From the NCBI GenBank assembly GCA_018136815.1, contig CM030940.1, forward strand, positions 2,525,915 through 2,589,914: a DNA stretch of 64,000 nt. The letters are read 5' to 3'. The notes beneath the pieces were generated by a model. That model worked only from the letters and a program-made list of their open reading frames with translations. It was not told the DNA's origin and did no database searches. The stretch is from Isochrysis galbana. Its lineage: Eukaryota; Haptophyta; Isochrysidales; Isochrysidaceae. Shown piece by piece: positions 44,565 through 55,303 of this stretch. Position 1 is the first letter of the stretch, and each line of letters begins with the position of its first letter. Made by a program: the position numbers and the translations under genes.

Positions 44565-46412
44565 TTAGAGTGCCGAGGAGTTGCAAAACGCCACAGTCGG
44601 AAAGATAGTCTCGTTGACGTATTGATAATTGAGTGGCTTTTGCATTGCGATGTACTCGCCACAGGAGTGCTGGAGGAAGATGGCTTGGGGCGTATTGGGA
44701 GAATCAATCGAACCTGCGAGGGGAGCCTGGACTCCCTGTGCGACGATGAGTCCAGCACTGATGCCTGCAATGATGAGAGTGATGATCCAGCCAACAGCTG
44801 TCTTAAGAAGGATCCACTTGTTGACACCCTTGGCACCCTCGAGCAAACCAACTCCGGTGGTGGAACCAACTTGGCAGTGCGTAGTCGAAAGTGGGAGGCC
44901 AATGTACGAGCCAATGACAATGACAGTTGCCGTGCTCAGCTCCATTGAAAAGCCGCGCGCGGGCGTAATCACAGCCAGCTTGACGCCGATGGCCCGCATG
45001 ATCTTATATCCGTACAGGCTAACGCCAATGCCAATGCCCGCGCCACCAAGCGCGAGGATCCAGTACGCATCATCACCGAGGTTAGGTTTAGAGACAATGA
45101 CTCCGTCCCTGTAAGCGGCGAAGATGGCCATGAATGGGCCAATTGCATTTGCGACGTCATTTGCGCCGTGGGCGAACGAGACACAGATGGCGGTGAAGAT
45201 CTGCACATAGCGGAACACTGCCTCGGTCTTGGGGTCGAACTTCTCGGCATTCGCATAGAGTGCCTTGAGCGTTTCTGTCGCAGCGTCGCCTTCAACAACC
45301 TCATGGATATTCTTGTTGAGGGAGTAGAGGCAGGTGTTCTTCACATTCGCGCATGTCTTGGCCATACCAGTGGTTTCATCCACGGTAGCTTCGCGCTCCT
45401 CCTTCACGGCTTGTTGGGACTTCGCTTTGGCGGCCGCAGCAGCGATTCCCTCGTCTGAGAATTCTTCATCGATCTTACGGCGCATGACGCCCAAAACGGG
45501 GAGGAAGAGAAGGGCAATAAGAAGGCCGAAACCACACGCGAAGGCAAATGCAATCCAGCCATCGACGTGACCGCCAGTGCCGTGGCATATCCAGATCTTG
45601 TATCCCTTGGGGCAGATCTTCTTTGAAATGCCCTTCGACAGAACGAAGAAGCAGTTGATCCACACGGCGAACCAGATGAGCACCGGATAGGTCTTAATTG
45701 CGCGACTGTATGAGTTCGACGAGCGGAGCACGACGGTGCGCACAATCCCAAAAATCAAGGCCGCGATGATGCCTGAGACCACGGGTGAGATGATCCACGA
45801 GAGTACAATGCCAAGGATGCCGCCGGGGATGTAGAGCTTGTCAGCCCCCGACTTCTTGTACCAGATGACACACCCGGATCCCTTCGTCACGATTGCCATG
45901 CCAACGAGGCCACCGCATGTTGAGTGAGTGGTGGACACGGGCATCTCAAGGTAAGATGCGAGGAGGAGCCAGATGCCAACGGCGCCAATGACGCAGAGAT
46001 TACCATACATGAGGATGGCGGCGTCCATGTACGACCCAGTGTAGCAGTTCGTGTCTGCAATTCCCTTACGGATGGTCTCCGCAACGTTGGAGCCCGCAAG
46101 CACTGCGCCAAGGAATTCAAAGATGACGGCCAGTCCGCATGCCTGCTTCAGGGTCAAGGCCTTGGAGCCAACAGACGTGGCGAAGGAATTGGCGACATCG
46201 TTTGCGCCGATACCACAGGAACAGAAGAAGGCAGTGATCACACCGAAGACCATAATCCAAGCGTACCTGCATGAGGCAGCCAGTGAGGAGCGTGAGCAGC
46301 AGTCACAAGCAAGCGGCGGGAACGCCTTGCATGCAAGCTACGTTGCGGCCAGCAGGAAGTAACAGAAGAAAGCTACTCACTCGGTGAGCGGGTCCATCGT
46401 TGTGTAGGCCAT
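44565..46412 (-). CDS. PiT-family inorganic phosphate transporter, two exons
   Basis: Exon 1 46381-46412 (MAYTTMDPLT plus two bases) and exon 2 44565-46266, joined across a 114-nt intron, give 577 residues. It imports phosphate with Na+ or H+ across the plasma membrane (PHO4/SLC20 family). Both duplicated signatures are present: GIGANDVANSFATSVGSKAL near the N-terminus and AHGANDVANAIGPFMAIF in the second half. EMPVSTTHSTCGGLVG and GLPLSTTHCQVGSTTGVGL are the paired STTH motifs. About ten to twelve hydrophobic helices with a central hydrophilic loop (RRKIDEEFSDEGIAAAAAKA) match the family. Intact and full length. The tiny first exon is supported by a good donor (GTGAGT) and by YAWIMVFGV, the usual start of helix 1. 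Confidence 0.96.
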
Positions 46413-48512
46413 CGTGGACGGGTCGCTCGAGAGGATGGAGTGCTGACACGGACGGCGATGACGATGCCTTGTTTGCCGGGCCGGGGAGCGTGACGCTTGG
46501 CTATTGATTTCTCGATTCCCCCCCCCCCGTCCCCCTCTTGACCCCCTCCCGCCCCCCCCGCCCTCCCCCCGCGCGACTGTCTAGGAGTATTCCCTCACTG
46601 TGTTTTCTCTTGTCCCGACGGCCGCCTCTTTCTCGCTCGCCGACGGGCAGTGGCAGTGGGGGGGGGAGGGGGGAGTGGATGGAAGAGGTAAGGGTAAGGG
46701 CGAAAAGAGATAAATAAAAATGAATAAATGAAGACAAGGAGATGAAGGATGAAGGATGAAGGGTAGGAATTTGAATCTTCAAATCATTACTGATTTACGG
46801 AATACAATTCCGGATAAAGGTGCCCAGCTTCGTAGGATAACTCCTATGTTGTGTAGGATGTAGGATGAAATTGTCAAGGCCGCAATAACCGTCAACCGTT
46901 AACTCATGCGCTTGATTGATGTGGGTGTTGGTTGGGGTTGGGGTTAGGGGCTGAAACTTGGTTTCTAATTCTAAGTCCATCTCATCGCAACTAACTTTAT
47001 CGTCAGTTGCCATGGAGCGCCCCGGCGCGCCCCTCCTCTCCTTCGGCCCCCCCGCCGCGGGAGCCCCCACAGTGCCCATGGAGCAGTCGCTGGCGAAGCG
47101 ACCGCGTCCCCCACCGGAGGCCGAGCAGGTGAGCGCGACCCTCGTCGTGCCACACGGCTTGTGGCCCCGGCGGCGGGTATTACCAACAACAAAGATGAAT
47201 TTGTTGAAAAATACCGCCGCAATGGTGAGTTCGGACAATGGAGGCTTGCTTCAGCGCAACATTTTTGGTTACCCGACTAAGCGCGCAGCACTCCGTGGTG
47301 CGAAAATGCGGCATTTTAAATGCGCGAGAATCAACTTCAACTTCAGAAAGATATGGAAAAGGCAATGCAACAAGGCAAGATTGAGGAATACATGCACATG
47401 CGCGATGTTATCTCGACTGAGCTGCGCGTCTGATTTGGCTGCTAAGCGTTCACCACATTGGTGTGTATAATTGTTAGGGCTTGGTAAAGGTTTTGTGCCC
47501 GAACCCGAACCCCCAACCAAAGTTTCGTGCAAAAGTTTTGCAAAAGTTTTGCGGCAAAAAGTGTCAAAATTGCACGCGTCACGCGTCCCCCTCAAGGTAT
47601 TTTTAGCAACTATTAGTAAACTGATAGGGTCATGGACCGCGCGCCCCCTCCGCCTCCCTCTCCCTCCCCCGCTGCCGCGGCCCTCGCCGCGCTGGATCAA
47701 GTACTGACGAATTGGGATGGCCCATAGGGCCTGAGGGCAATGAGGAAGGAGGCAGACCGGCGGCAGGCGCGGCGGAGGAGACGACTTCGGAGACGCTGAC
47801 GGGCTGAGGCCCGTCAGCATAGGAAGGCGGGCAGGCGGGCTTGAGCGAGGGCGAGGACGGCGGCGAGAGCGACATCGAGCGAGAGGCGAGAGGCGAGGGT
47901 GAGTGAGAGGAGGGCTGTGTTGGCAGGGGCTGGCGAGGCGAGGAGAGTTTGTAGGGTACGAGTGTTACGAGAGCGAGAGCGACGAGAGCGAGAGCGACGG
48001 ATGACGACTGACGACAAGACGTCGGATCCAACGATGCTGCGACACCGACTCACGAACACACTAGAATCATTCGCCCAAACCAAGCAAAACATGAAATAAC
48101 CGAGACCCCACATCGCCGGTAACTCAAACACGTCGCGAGAGACAGAGAGAGAGAGCGAGAGAGAGAGAGAATCCGCAGCGACGGTCGGAGCGTGTCTTCG
48201 CTTTGGATTTTCCCACCAAGGCGGAAAGTCGAAGAGGAACGTTATGTCGCGCAACCACGGCGATCACATTGGATACAGATCGCAGCGAGGTATCCTTGCA
48301 ATCGAAGAAATCTTGCTGTTGAGCGTGGACCTTCTAGACGTTTCTATCGAGCAACCCCGAGTAGCAACCAAGGGAGGAGAAAACCAAAAACCAACGGGAC
48401 CAAGGGCTTCCATGCAACTTGCATCAAGGGGAAAGATAACCCAAAACCAAAGCAGCGAATCTAAATCAATCTCCAAGGGGAGATGGCAAACCAAGGACCA
48501 AGGAGAAAGATT
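46413..48512. other. Intergenic with retroposon heads and C/G runs
   Basis: 46517-46565 is C-rich (PiT 5' flank). 46988-47050 has a retroposon head, AACTAACTTTATCGTCAGTT then GCCATGGAGCGCC. 47608-47660 has another, AACTATTAGTAAACTGATAG then GGTCATGGACC. 46720-46790 looks like a tail (GAATCTTCAAATC). 48445-48490 duplicates part of 48522-48565. No host gene seen. Confidence 0.5.
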
Positions 48513-49995
48513 CCCTCACCCAAGCAGCGAACCTAAATCGATCTCCAAGGGGAGATGGCAAACCAAACCTGATTGCCCCCAGAAGCAGGTAAAGAAACGC
48601 GGGGAGATAGCGAATTAAACCTTTTGCGAGGCGCCTGGGAGGAAGAAAGGTGGGGAAACTTCCCTTCTCTTCGAGAGAGCAGAGGGAGGGCGCTCCAGAA
48701 CCCTAGATCCTAGGCGTCCACGCGAAGTTTTTGACCGAGAACGAGAACGAGAGAATTATAACGATAAATACCGAACGAAGAGGAGAGAGAAGCCTAACGA
48801 GCGTCGATTCGCGAATGCGACACCCCCCTGCTAGGATCGAGCGTCCCGCGAGGCGATCCGATGGCGACAGGCGTGCGAGAGCCTCGGAGCGACAGCGAAC
48901 GAAGGTAGGCGAGGCAAGGGCAGCGTGCGCAAATGAGTGGGAGCCAAACCACGGGGAACCGCGCGACGATCCCGACGAGTACCACCACTGCCCGAGGACG
49001 AAGACCGCGTGCTGCGGCCACCAGAAGCCGGAGGCGAGATCGAGCAGGCAGAGAAACAAAGAATCTCGAGAGCCTTGGCCGCGAGATAGACGATCGATAG
49101 CTTCGACGGTGAGCGGGAGAGGACTATCCGAGATACGAAGCTTCGAGTTCGTGTCGCGATAATCGACGCAGAGGCGAACGGATCCGTCCTTCTTGCCGAC
49201 GAGGACGACCCGCGAAGCCCATGGCGAATTGGACTTACGAATGATGCCTGCCGCCTCCATCTCGGCGACGTGCTTGTCGACGATGGCACGGCCCTCGTCG
49301 CCCATCTTGGACGGAGCGTGCCGGTGGGCTGTAGCACCGGGGAGGAGAGGCAGCTCGACCTCCATGACGTGCGTGTGCCGAGGGTTCTTCGGGTCGAGAG
49401 CGAACGCGTCGATATGCCGTGCCAGCAGGCAGCGTACGCGCTGCCTCTGGGACGGCGACAATTGCTTGTCGGGATCGATGGTGATAGCGTCGAGGAGCGC
49501 GCGCTGTGCCTCAGTGAGCGAGGACTCGGGGTCGTCCCTATCGCCGGCGACCGTCGGCCGAGCCTCGTGCAACTTGTACTCGATGTAGGCTGACGCCACC
49601 GGCGAGTACGCAGGAAGGGTTACAGGACGTGGTGCCAGGTTCCAGACCGTGATCAGCACCTCCCCCTCCGGAGTTGGGGTTTCGACCCTCACCCAAGCAG
49701 CGAACCTAAATCGATCTCCGAGGGGAGATGGCAAACCAAACCTGATTGCCCCCAGAAGCAGGTAAAGAAACGCGGGGAGATAGCGAATTAAACCTTTTGC
49801 GAGGCGCCTGGGAGGAAGAAAGGTGGGGAAACTTCCCTTCTCTTCGAGAGAGCAGAGGGAGGGCGCTCCAGAACCCTAGATCCTAGGCGTCCACGCGAAG
49901 TTTTTGACCGAGAACGAGAACGAGAGAATTATAACGATAAATACCGAACGAAGAGGAGAGAGAAGCCTAACGAGCGTCGATTCGCGAATGCGACA
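48513..49995 (-). mobile_element. Short LTR retrotransposon with truncated gypsy pol
   Basis: Direct repeats 48513-48822 and 49686-49995 (310 bp) differ at one position that I can see. On the - strand each starts TGTCGCATTCGCGAATCGAC, and the copy at 48822 is preceded by CAGGGGG, a plausible polypurine tract, as expected for a 3' LTR. Between the repeats are only about 860 bp of pol. The right limit could be a few bases off because the inner end of the repeats lacks a clear CA. No target duplication was confirmed. Confidence 0.75.
48823..49734 (-). pseudogene. Ty3/gypsy pol fragment within the short LTR element
   Basis: Reads EGEVLITVWNLAPRPVTLPA, RVRCLLARHIDAFALDPKNP, HTHVMEVELPLLPGATAHRH, KHVAEMEAAGIIRKSNSPWA, SRVVLVGKKDGSVRLCVDYR and DTNSKLRISDSPLPLTVEAI, then FLCLLDLASGFW (motif A region). 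After this it turns into unrelated sequence; YxDD, RNase H and integrase are missing. The frame continues without stops into the LTR, so decay is by deletion rather than point mutation. Confidence 0.85.
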
Positions 49996-50573
49996 AGTAC
50001 TGATGGAGACACCGCTGTCGCCGAGGCGACCACGCCAGGACGACCCAGTACTGCTACACATCACATACATACTGGTCTTCCCGACATTAAGTGTTTCACG
50101 ATGTTTTGCGTATGTTTCGCGTTCGCGCAATTTACCCCCCGATGTCCAATGTTTCGCGAAAGTTTTTTTCCGCCGAAACCCGCCAAAGTTTCGTAAAAAG
50201 TTTCGCGAAACCCTTACCGGGCCCTAAATACTTGTTGCTTGTTGGGAGATGTCCCTGCACAAGAGATTGATCATATCTCTTCCGCGCGCGGATTGGCCCG
50301 ACGTGACGCTGCCCCAGCCGGAGACATTAGCCGAGGCGGCGGCCATTTTGAAAATCATTTTGCAGAGCACGGCACGCTGTCGAGGCCTCCGGCTGCCGGC
50401 TGCCGCCGTCGAGCGCGCGGCGGTGGGACTCCGACGTCGCGGCCATTTACGCGCGCGATACCGTGGCGCAACAGTTACGCACGGCGGACGCGATAGCCGC
50501 AGGGGCGAGCACCAGCCTAGAAGAGGCAGTTCCCCGTCCTGGGTACAGCCCGCTAGATACTGATCCTGCCGCG
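49996..50573 (+). pseudogene. Fragmentary retroelement-like coding remnant
   Basis: 50249-50400 reads MSLHKRLIISLPRADWPDVT then LAEAAAILKIILQSTARCRG. After a frame change, 50420-50573 reads WDSDVAAIYARDTVAQQLRT then ADAIAAGASTSLEEAVPRPG and a stop. The two pieces look like one protein broken by a shift, perhaps a gag. No domain recognised. 50090-50230 before it is rich in GTTTCGCGAAA-like words. Confidence 0.3.
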
Positions 50574-51129
50574 TGAGCGCGGCAGCGGTGTGACCGCGAT
50601 ATCAATATTAAGATTGCTTCACCTTACTCTCTTACCCCGCCGGTGAGCCTATGGATGGGGGTACACGTGCGTTTCCGGGATGGCTATACCGACCCTGGCG
50701 GCTCAGAGCTCCTAAGGAGCCTCCACCTCCACGCACCGGCAGACGGCCCTAGCACAACATAATTAGTCTAGGCCACGCCAGGCTCCAGTAACCCACAGAA
50801 AGCGCACACACAGAAACGTGAGCAAGGGGCGACAAGCAGCGGACGGCGGCGTTCAATTCATCACAAGGGCAACAGGAAGGAAAGGTGAAACGACCTCGTG
50901 CACTGCGACTGCGAAGAAAAGGCGTTCTCTTCTTTCCCCACGCTGTCTCTGTTTCCCTATTTTTCTGCGCTTTTCCCCATCTTCACCCCCACCCCACGGC
51001 GCCCTCATTTCTTCGCCCCGACAGGAACACTGAAACGGAATATTCTCGGGAACGGCGGCACGAAATGAAAGACGGCACAGAACAACCGTTACGATTAGAT
51101 AAGAGAGAGGGGGGGGGGGGGGAGAGAGG

Positions 51130-51190
<61 letters not shown>

Positions 51191-52120
51191 GAGGGAGGGA
51201 GGGAGGGAGGGGGGCGGGGGGCGACATTTTTCGATGGGCAGAGCGAGCGAGCGGCTGAGAAGAAGCGCTCCCCCCCCCCCTCCCTCTGCTGCTGAGGTGG
51301 TCTCGTCTCTCTACCGTTTTCTCTCTCCCCCCCCCCTCTCTCTATCTCTGCTCTCTCTCTCTCTCTACTCTCTCTGCTCTCTCTCTCTGCTCTCTCTCTC
51401 TGCTCTCTCTCTCTCTGCTTGCTCTGTCTGCTTGCTCTCTCTCTGCTTGCTCTCCCTCCCTCCCTCCCTCCCTCCCTCTCCTCCTCCATCTTTCATGAGT
51501 TCTCGAAATCTCTCTCTCTCTCTCGGGGTTGTTGTGCGTGCTCACCTTGGCACTGCGCTACGTGCAACGCTCTCTTCCCCTCTTCTCTCTCTCGAGGCAC
51601 AGCGGCGGGCGGCGCCTACTACTCCACACCACTAGAAACAACGAAACTACATGCGGGTGCTCTACTGAGGCCGTAAAAAAGGCAGAGTCCTCCTTCTTCC
51701 CCTTCTTCCTCTCCTCCTCCTCCCCTCTACTTTCATTCTTCTCCCCCTGCCTTTCAGTCGAGTCTCCTCTGCTCTCCCCCCTCCTTTTCTTCCCCTACTC
51801 TCTCTCTCTACGGCTTCTCTCCTTCTCCCCCCTTTTCCCCCCTCCTGGTCTGCTCGTCCTTTCTTCCAGCCAGCCCTCTTCTCTCTTTACCCCCTCGCAC
51901 TTCTTAACCCTCCCACCACCGCCTCCTCCAGAGTCCCCCCCCCCACCCCACCCGGCCTCGCTTGCTTTTCTACCCTCCCCCCCCCCTCTTTTCTTTCTTC
52001 CCACCCACTCCCCTCCTCCTCCTACACTGCTGCCGCTCCCCTCACGGCCCGCGCCGCGCTGCCCACGCCCTCCACCCCTCTCCTCTCTCTCGCTCCCTCT
52101 CTCCCTCCTTTCTCTGCGCG
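50574..52120 (+). promoter_or_regulatory. Microsatellite-rich 5' flank of the GOST-like gene
   Basis: Contains GA arrays (51133-51187), C-run (51270-51280), CT arrays (51305-51450, 51508-51525) and a long C/T-rich tract (51690-52110) ending just before the ATG at 52121. No exon was found upstream. Promoter role is inferred from position. Confidence 0.45.
51133..51187 (+). repeat. AG microsatellite
   Basis: About 27 AG units, followed by CT arrays from 51305. Confidence 0.95.
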
Positions 52121-53944
52121 ATGCGCGCGTCGCAGCTGGCAGTGGCCGGCATGCTCGCATGCGTGCAGGCACTCCGCATCGAACCGGGCCTCCCCGACTC
52201 CGAATTCCGCGATGCGCCCTACCCATCGAATGCCCACTCCTTTGGGGCGAGCGGAGAGCTGGTGGTTGCGGCCTCCTGCCCTTGCAACTGGAGCCAAGAG
52301 GCGTGGAGCGTGCCGACCGACCTGCGAGACCGGACGCTTCTGATCCCGCAACACCTCTGCGCTTCGATGAACTCCACTGACGACGCAGAGCCGCGTGTCT
52401 GCACGCCCGGCATGGCTGCATGCACCGCACAGCGCGCAAATGCGTCGGCAGTCGTCTTTGCCTGCGATTTTGCACGCGCAGAGGAGTCCGATCACAAGGC
52501 TCCACGCGATTGCCTCGTTCAGTCGACCGAATCTTACTGCGGCCTTCCCGCCGTGGTCGTCCTCAACAACGTGTCCGTCCTTATGGCTATGGCTGCAGCT
52601 GTGAACTACACAATCGCCGACCCGCTCGGGGCTACTCTTGAGATGGGCGCATCAAGCAACCTCTCGAACGCTACGCTTCCACCGGCTCCGTCGCTGTCGC
52701 AGCAGCTGTGGGTGTTGTCCACTGCCGCGATCTACAATGTCAGTCTGACCTGGAAAGAGGAAGATGGCTGTGAAGTGTACCAAAATGTGCCGATTGTGTA
52801 CTTGTCGACTGTGCCCATATGGTGGTTCCTAACCATGGTTTGGACGTGGAACACGTACCGCCGCAACGCTGCCTCGGCGCGGGATCTGCACCGTTTGCTC
52901 TGCTGGGTACCGACCCTTCAATTCATCAATGGTGTCTTATCCCTCTTCTACTTCTCGTCATGCCCCTGGGATGGCACTATGGAACTCATCTACGCCATGT
53001 TGTGGGCTGTCGTCACGATTCTCAAAGAACCAGTCATCTTGCTCTGTTTGCTGCTGGTTGCCAAGGGCTGGTGCATAACGCGCAATCACCTACATCGGCG
53101 CGAAATCTGCATCGCTGGTTCCACGGTGGCGCTCTTGTACGCAGCCATTTCCATCCAGCTCTCGATGTCCACACTCATCAGTCTCGTGCCGATGGTCATC
53201 ATGTATATCGTGATGCTTGTCGATATTGTATTCTCGATCCTCGCCAATCTGCGTGTGCTCAAGGCACAGCTTATTGTCCTCCACTCCTTTGGGATCGATC
53301 CGACCACCACGCCAGTCCATCGCAAATACATCATGTATGTCCGTCTTGCGAAGTTCACAGCGGTCTACACCGTGCTCGAGATTGTCCTTCACTCTATCTT
53401 CCCACAACAAGCCAACAAGGAGTATTGGCTGTTCGTCACTCTGCATTCTCTCATGGAGATCGCTGTAGCGACTGCTATTGGTTACACGTTTCGCGCACAA
53501 CCCCTCAATGTGCACTTCCAGCAGGTCCAGCAAGTCGCAGCTGAATTGGCGGAGCAGATGCTCCCCTCGATCACCACTGTGGAGGTGAAACCGGAAGCCC
53601 TTTCTGGATCTGGTTTAATCGCGTGGAGACCAGACATGGAACTCAACGGCCGGAGGCAGGCCGGCCAGCAGCTGCCCTCCACCATCCTTGTCCTCAACCC
53701 CGGGGATGTCGAGGTCCAGGATGCTCCACCCTCCCGGCAAGGGGTGCGGCAAGGGGCGGCTGGTGAATCCGTGGGAAGCGCTCCATGGTCATCGGGATTG
53801 ATGAGCCACATAAGCAATCGCACGCGGGAAATTTCCGCGAGCAGGCGGGCAGGGGAGGAGGAGGGGCGTAATGGTAATGCGCAAAGCGCTTCTTCGCTTG
53901 AGAATTCGCATCAGGAAATGTCACGACTGCCCGAACGCCCTTGA
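52121..53944 (+). CDS. GOST-like seven-transmembrane protein
   Basis: Single exon, 607 residues. An N-terminal signal peptide (MRASQLAVAGMLACVQALR) leads into a luminal/extracellular domain of about 200 residues with many Cys and N-glycosylation sequons (NWS, NAS, NVS, NYT, NLS, NAT). Seven hydrophobic helices follow between about 222 and 455, starting VYLSTVPIWWFLTMVWTW and including LHRLLCWVPTLQFINGVLSL, KEPVILLCLLLVAKGW and MYIVMLVDIVFSILANL, ending EIAVATAIGYTF. The layout (beta-rich N-domain, WxWxxY...LHxxL loop, GW after helix 3) fits the GOST/Lung 7-TM family (GPR107, GPR180, TMEM87), which act in Golgi trafficking. The C-terminal 150 residues are hydrophilic. Function in this organism is not known. 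Confidence 0.75.
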   Translation: MRASQLAVAGMLACVQALRIEPGLPDSEFRDAPYPSNAHSFGASGELVVAASCPCNWSQEAWSVPTDLRDRTLLIPQHLCASMNSTDDAEPRVCTPGMAACTAQRANASAVVFACDFARAEESDHKAPRDCLVQSTESYCGLPAVVVLNNVSVLMAMAAAVNYTIADPLGATLEMGASSNLSNATLPPAPSLSQQLWVLSTAAIYNVSLTWKEEDGCEVYQNVPIVYLSTVPIWWFLTMVWTWNTYRRNAASARDLHRLLCWVPTLQFINGVLSLFYFSSCPWDGTMELIYAMLWAVVTILKEPVILLCLLLVAKGWCITRNHLHRREICIAGSTVALLYAAISIQLSMSTLISLVPMVIMYIVMLVDIVFSILANLRVLKAQLIVLHSFGIDPTTTPVHRKYIMYVRLAKFTAVYTVLEIVLHSIFPQQANKEYWLFVTLHSLMEIAVATAIGYTFRAQPLNVHFQQVQQVAAELAEQMLPSITTVEVKPEALSGSGLIAWRPDMELNGRRQAGQQLPSTILVLNPGDVEVQDAPPSRQGVRQGAAGESVGSAPWSSGLMSHISNRTREISASRRAGEEEGRNGNAQSASSLENSHQEMSRLPERP

Positions 53945-55303
53945 AGCCGTGACTGACGAGTCGGGCGGTCTTCATGAGTTCGTTTGGAGAGCAGAAAAGT
54001 AAGCAAGATTCGTCGAAGGTGGCAACCACGTGAATGAGGGAGTCGAATGCGCCGCATTCTTCTGCGTCACCACACGTAGCCAAGAACCGCCACGAGACAC
54101 GGGCAGCGTCGCTGGTGACACCCTCGAAATGGCTCAAGTCTCTCGCGGCACATACAGCCTATGGATAAGACCTCTCCGCGCTCCTTGGTGTGATGTGCAA
54201 CACTGTGGTTACAATCTCCTATTCGAGGTGGAGCCTATCATCACTTATGTTCACGGTTCGCTCGGCACGATGCCATAGGGATCGTGATGGAATGATTCAG
54301 AGTCCAGTGTGCGAGTGCCGATGCGTGGTGTAGCTTCCCTGATGCGTGTAGCTTCCTGCTTTTCCGCCCAAGGAATGAAGGGGGGAAGCGGAAAGGAGGT
54401 GAGACAGGGTGAGTGACGATGTCGAGAAGCAGCACGTTGTGAGTGCGATGGGGTTCCCCGTTGTAACTAGTAGTAGCCAGAATCTTCAGAATTCTTGCCC
54501 ATTGACCATTGACGCACCCCGTTTTTGAGCAGTTTGCAGTTTCCAGCCGCTTTTAACTCCATACTCATACTGCATACTGCTGGCTGGAACTAGAAGCGCA
54601 AATACTGGCGCTGTGCGCAGATCGGCAGTTTTGGCGACGACTGTCGGCGGGGCGCATGGATGTATAAGAATAAGTAGTAAGTAGTAAAAGTGGTAAGTGG
54701 AAGTGGCACTTCGAAGTTGAAGTGGAAGTGGAAGTGGGACGCCGAGCGCGGAGCCGGTGCCAGGCCCGGCCTCGAAGGGGCATCGGGGGACCGGACGAAA
54801 AATTCTCGCGCGGGGGGGCCTCGTCCTCGCATCTCTCTTCTCTTTGGCCGCCGAGTGGAATATTCCGAACGACGATGCCGTCCCTTTTTTTCATTTTTCA
54901 GACGCATACTTTTCGTAAGATTAGTAAACTCCGTAACATTCGACATTGACGTTGACAGGTTGACATTGGACGGACTCGACACTCGACACTCGACACTGGA
55001 GCATATTGATCTCAACATCAACATCATCAACTCTATTATTGATTGTATGGCTGCCAAAGTGTGTCGGGGGATGGCCCTCGAACTTCCCTGAGAGCTGGGG
55101 CGCTGGGGGTGAGCTTGTGGCGAGCAGAAAACCAGAAGAAAGGGTGCGGAAGTTCCACTTTTGGTACTTGTTCGGCAGTGATGAGTAAATTAAAATACTA
55201 CTAGTACTAGAAGGTTGTTCTTAGGGCCTCTTCCTCGCGCGGAGAGAAGGCAGCAGCGCGCACAGCTTGCGCGGCGCGGCCGTTCGTACGTGGAGCCGCA
55301 CCC
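53945..55303. other. Intergenic with a retroposon tail
   Basis: 54340-54500 reads CGCCCAAGGAATGAAGGGGG and ends CAGAATCTTCAGAATTCTTG, matching the tail at 31940-32085. 54670-54740 has a GTGGAAGTG repeat. 55195-55212 has TACTAGTACTAG. No exon was recognised. Confidence 0.5.
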
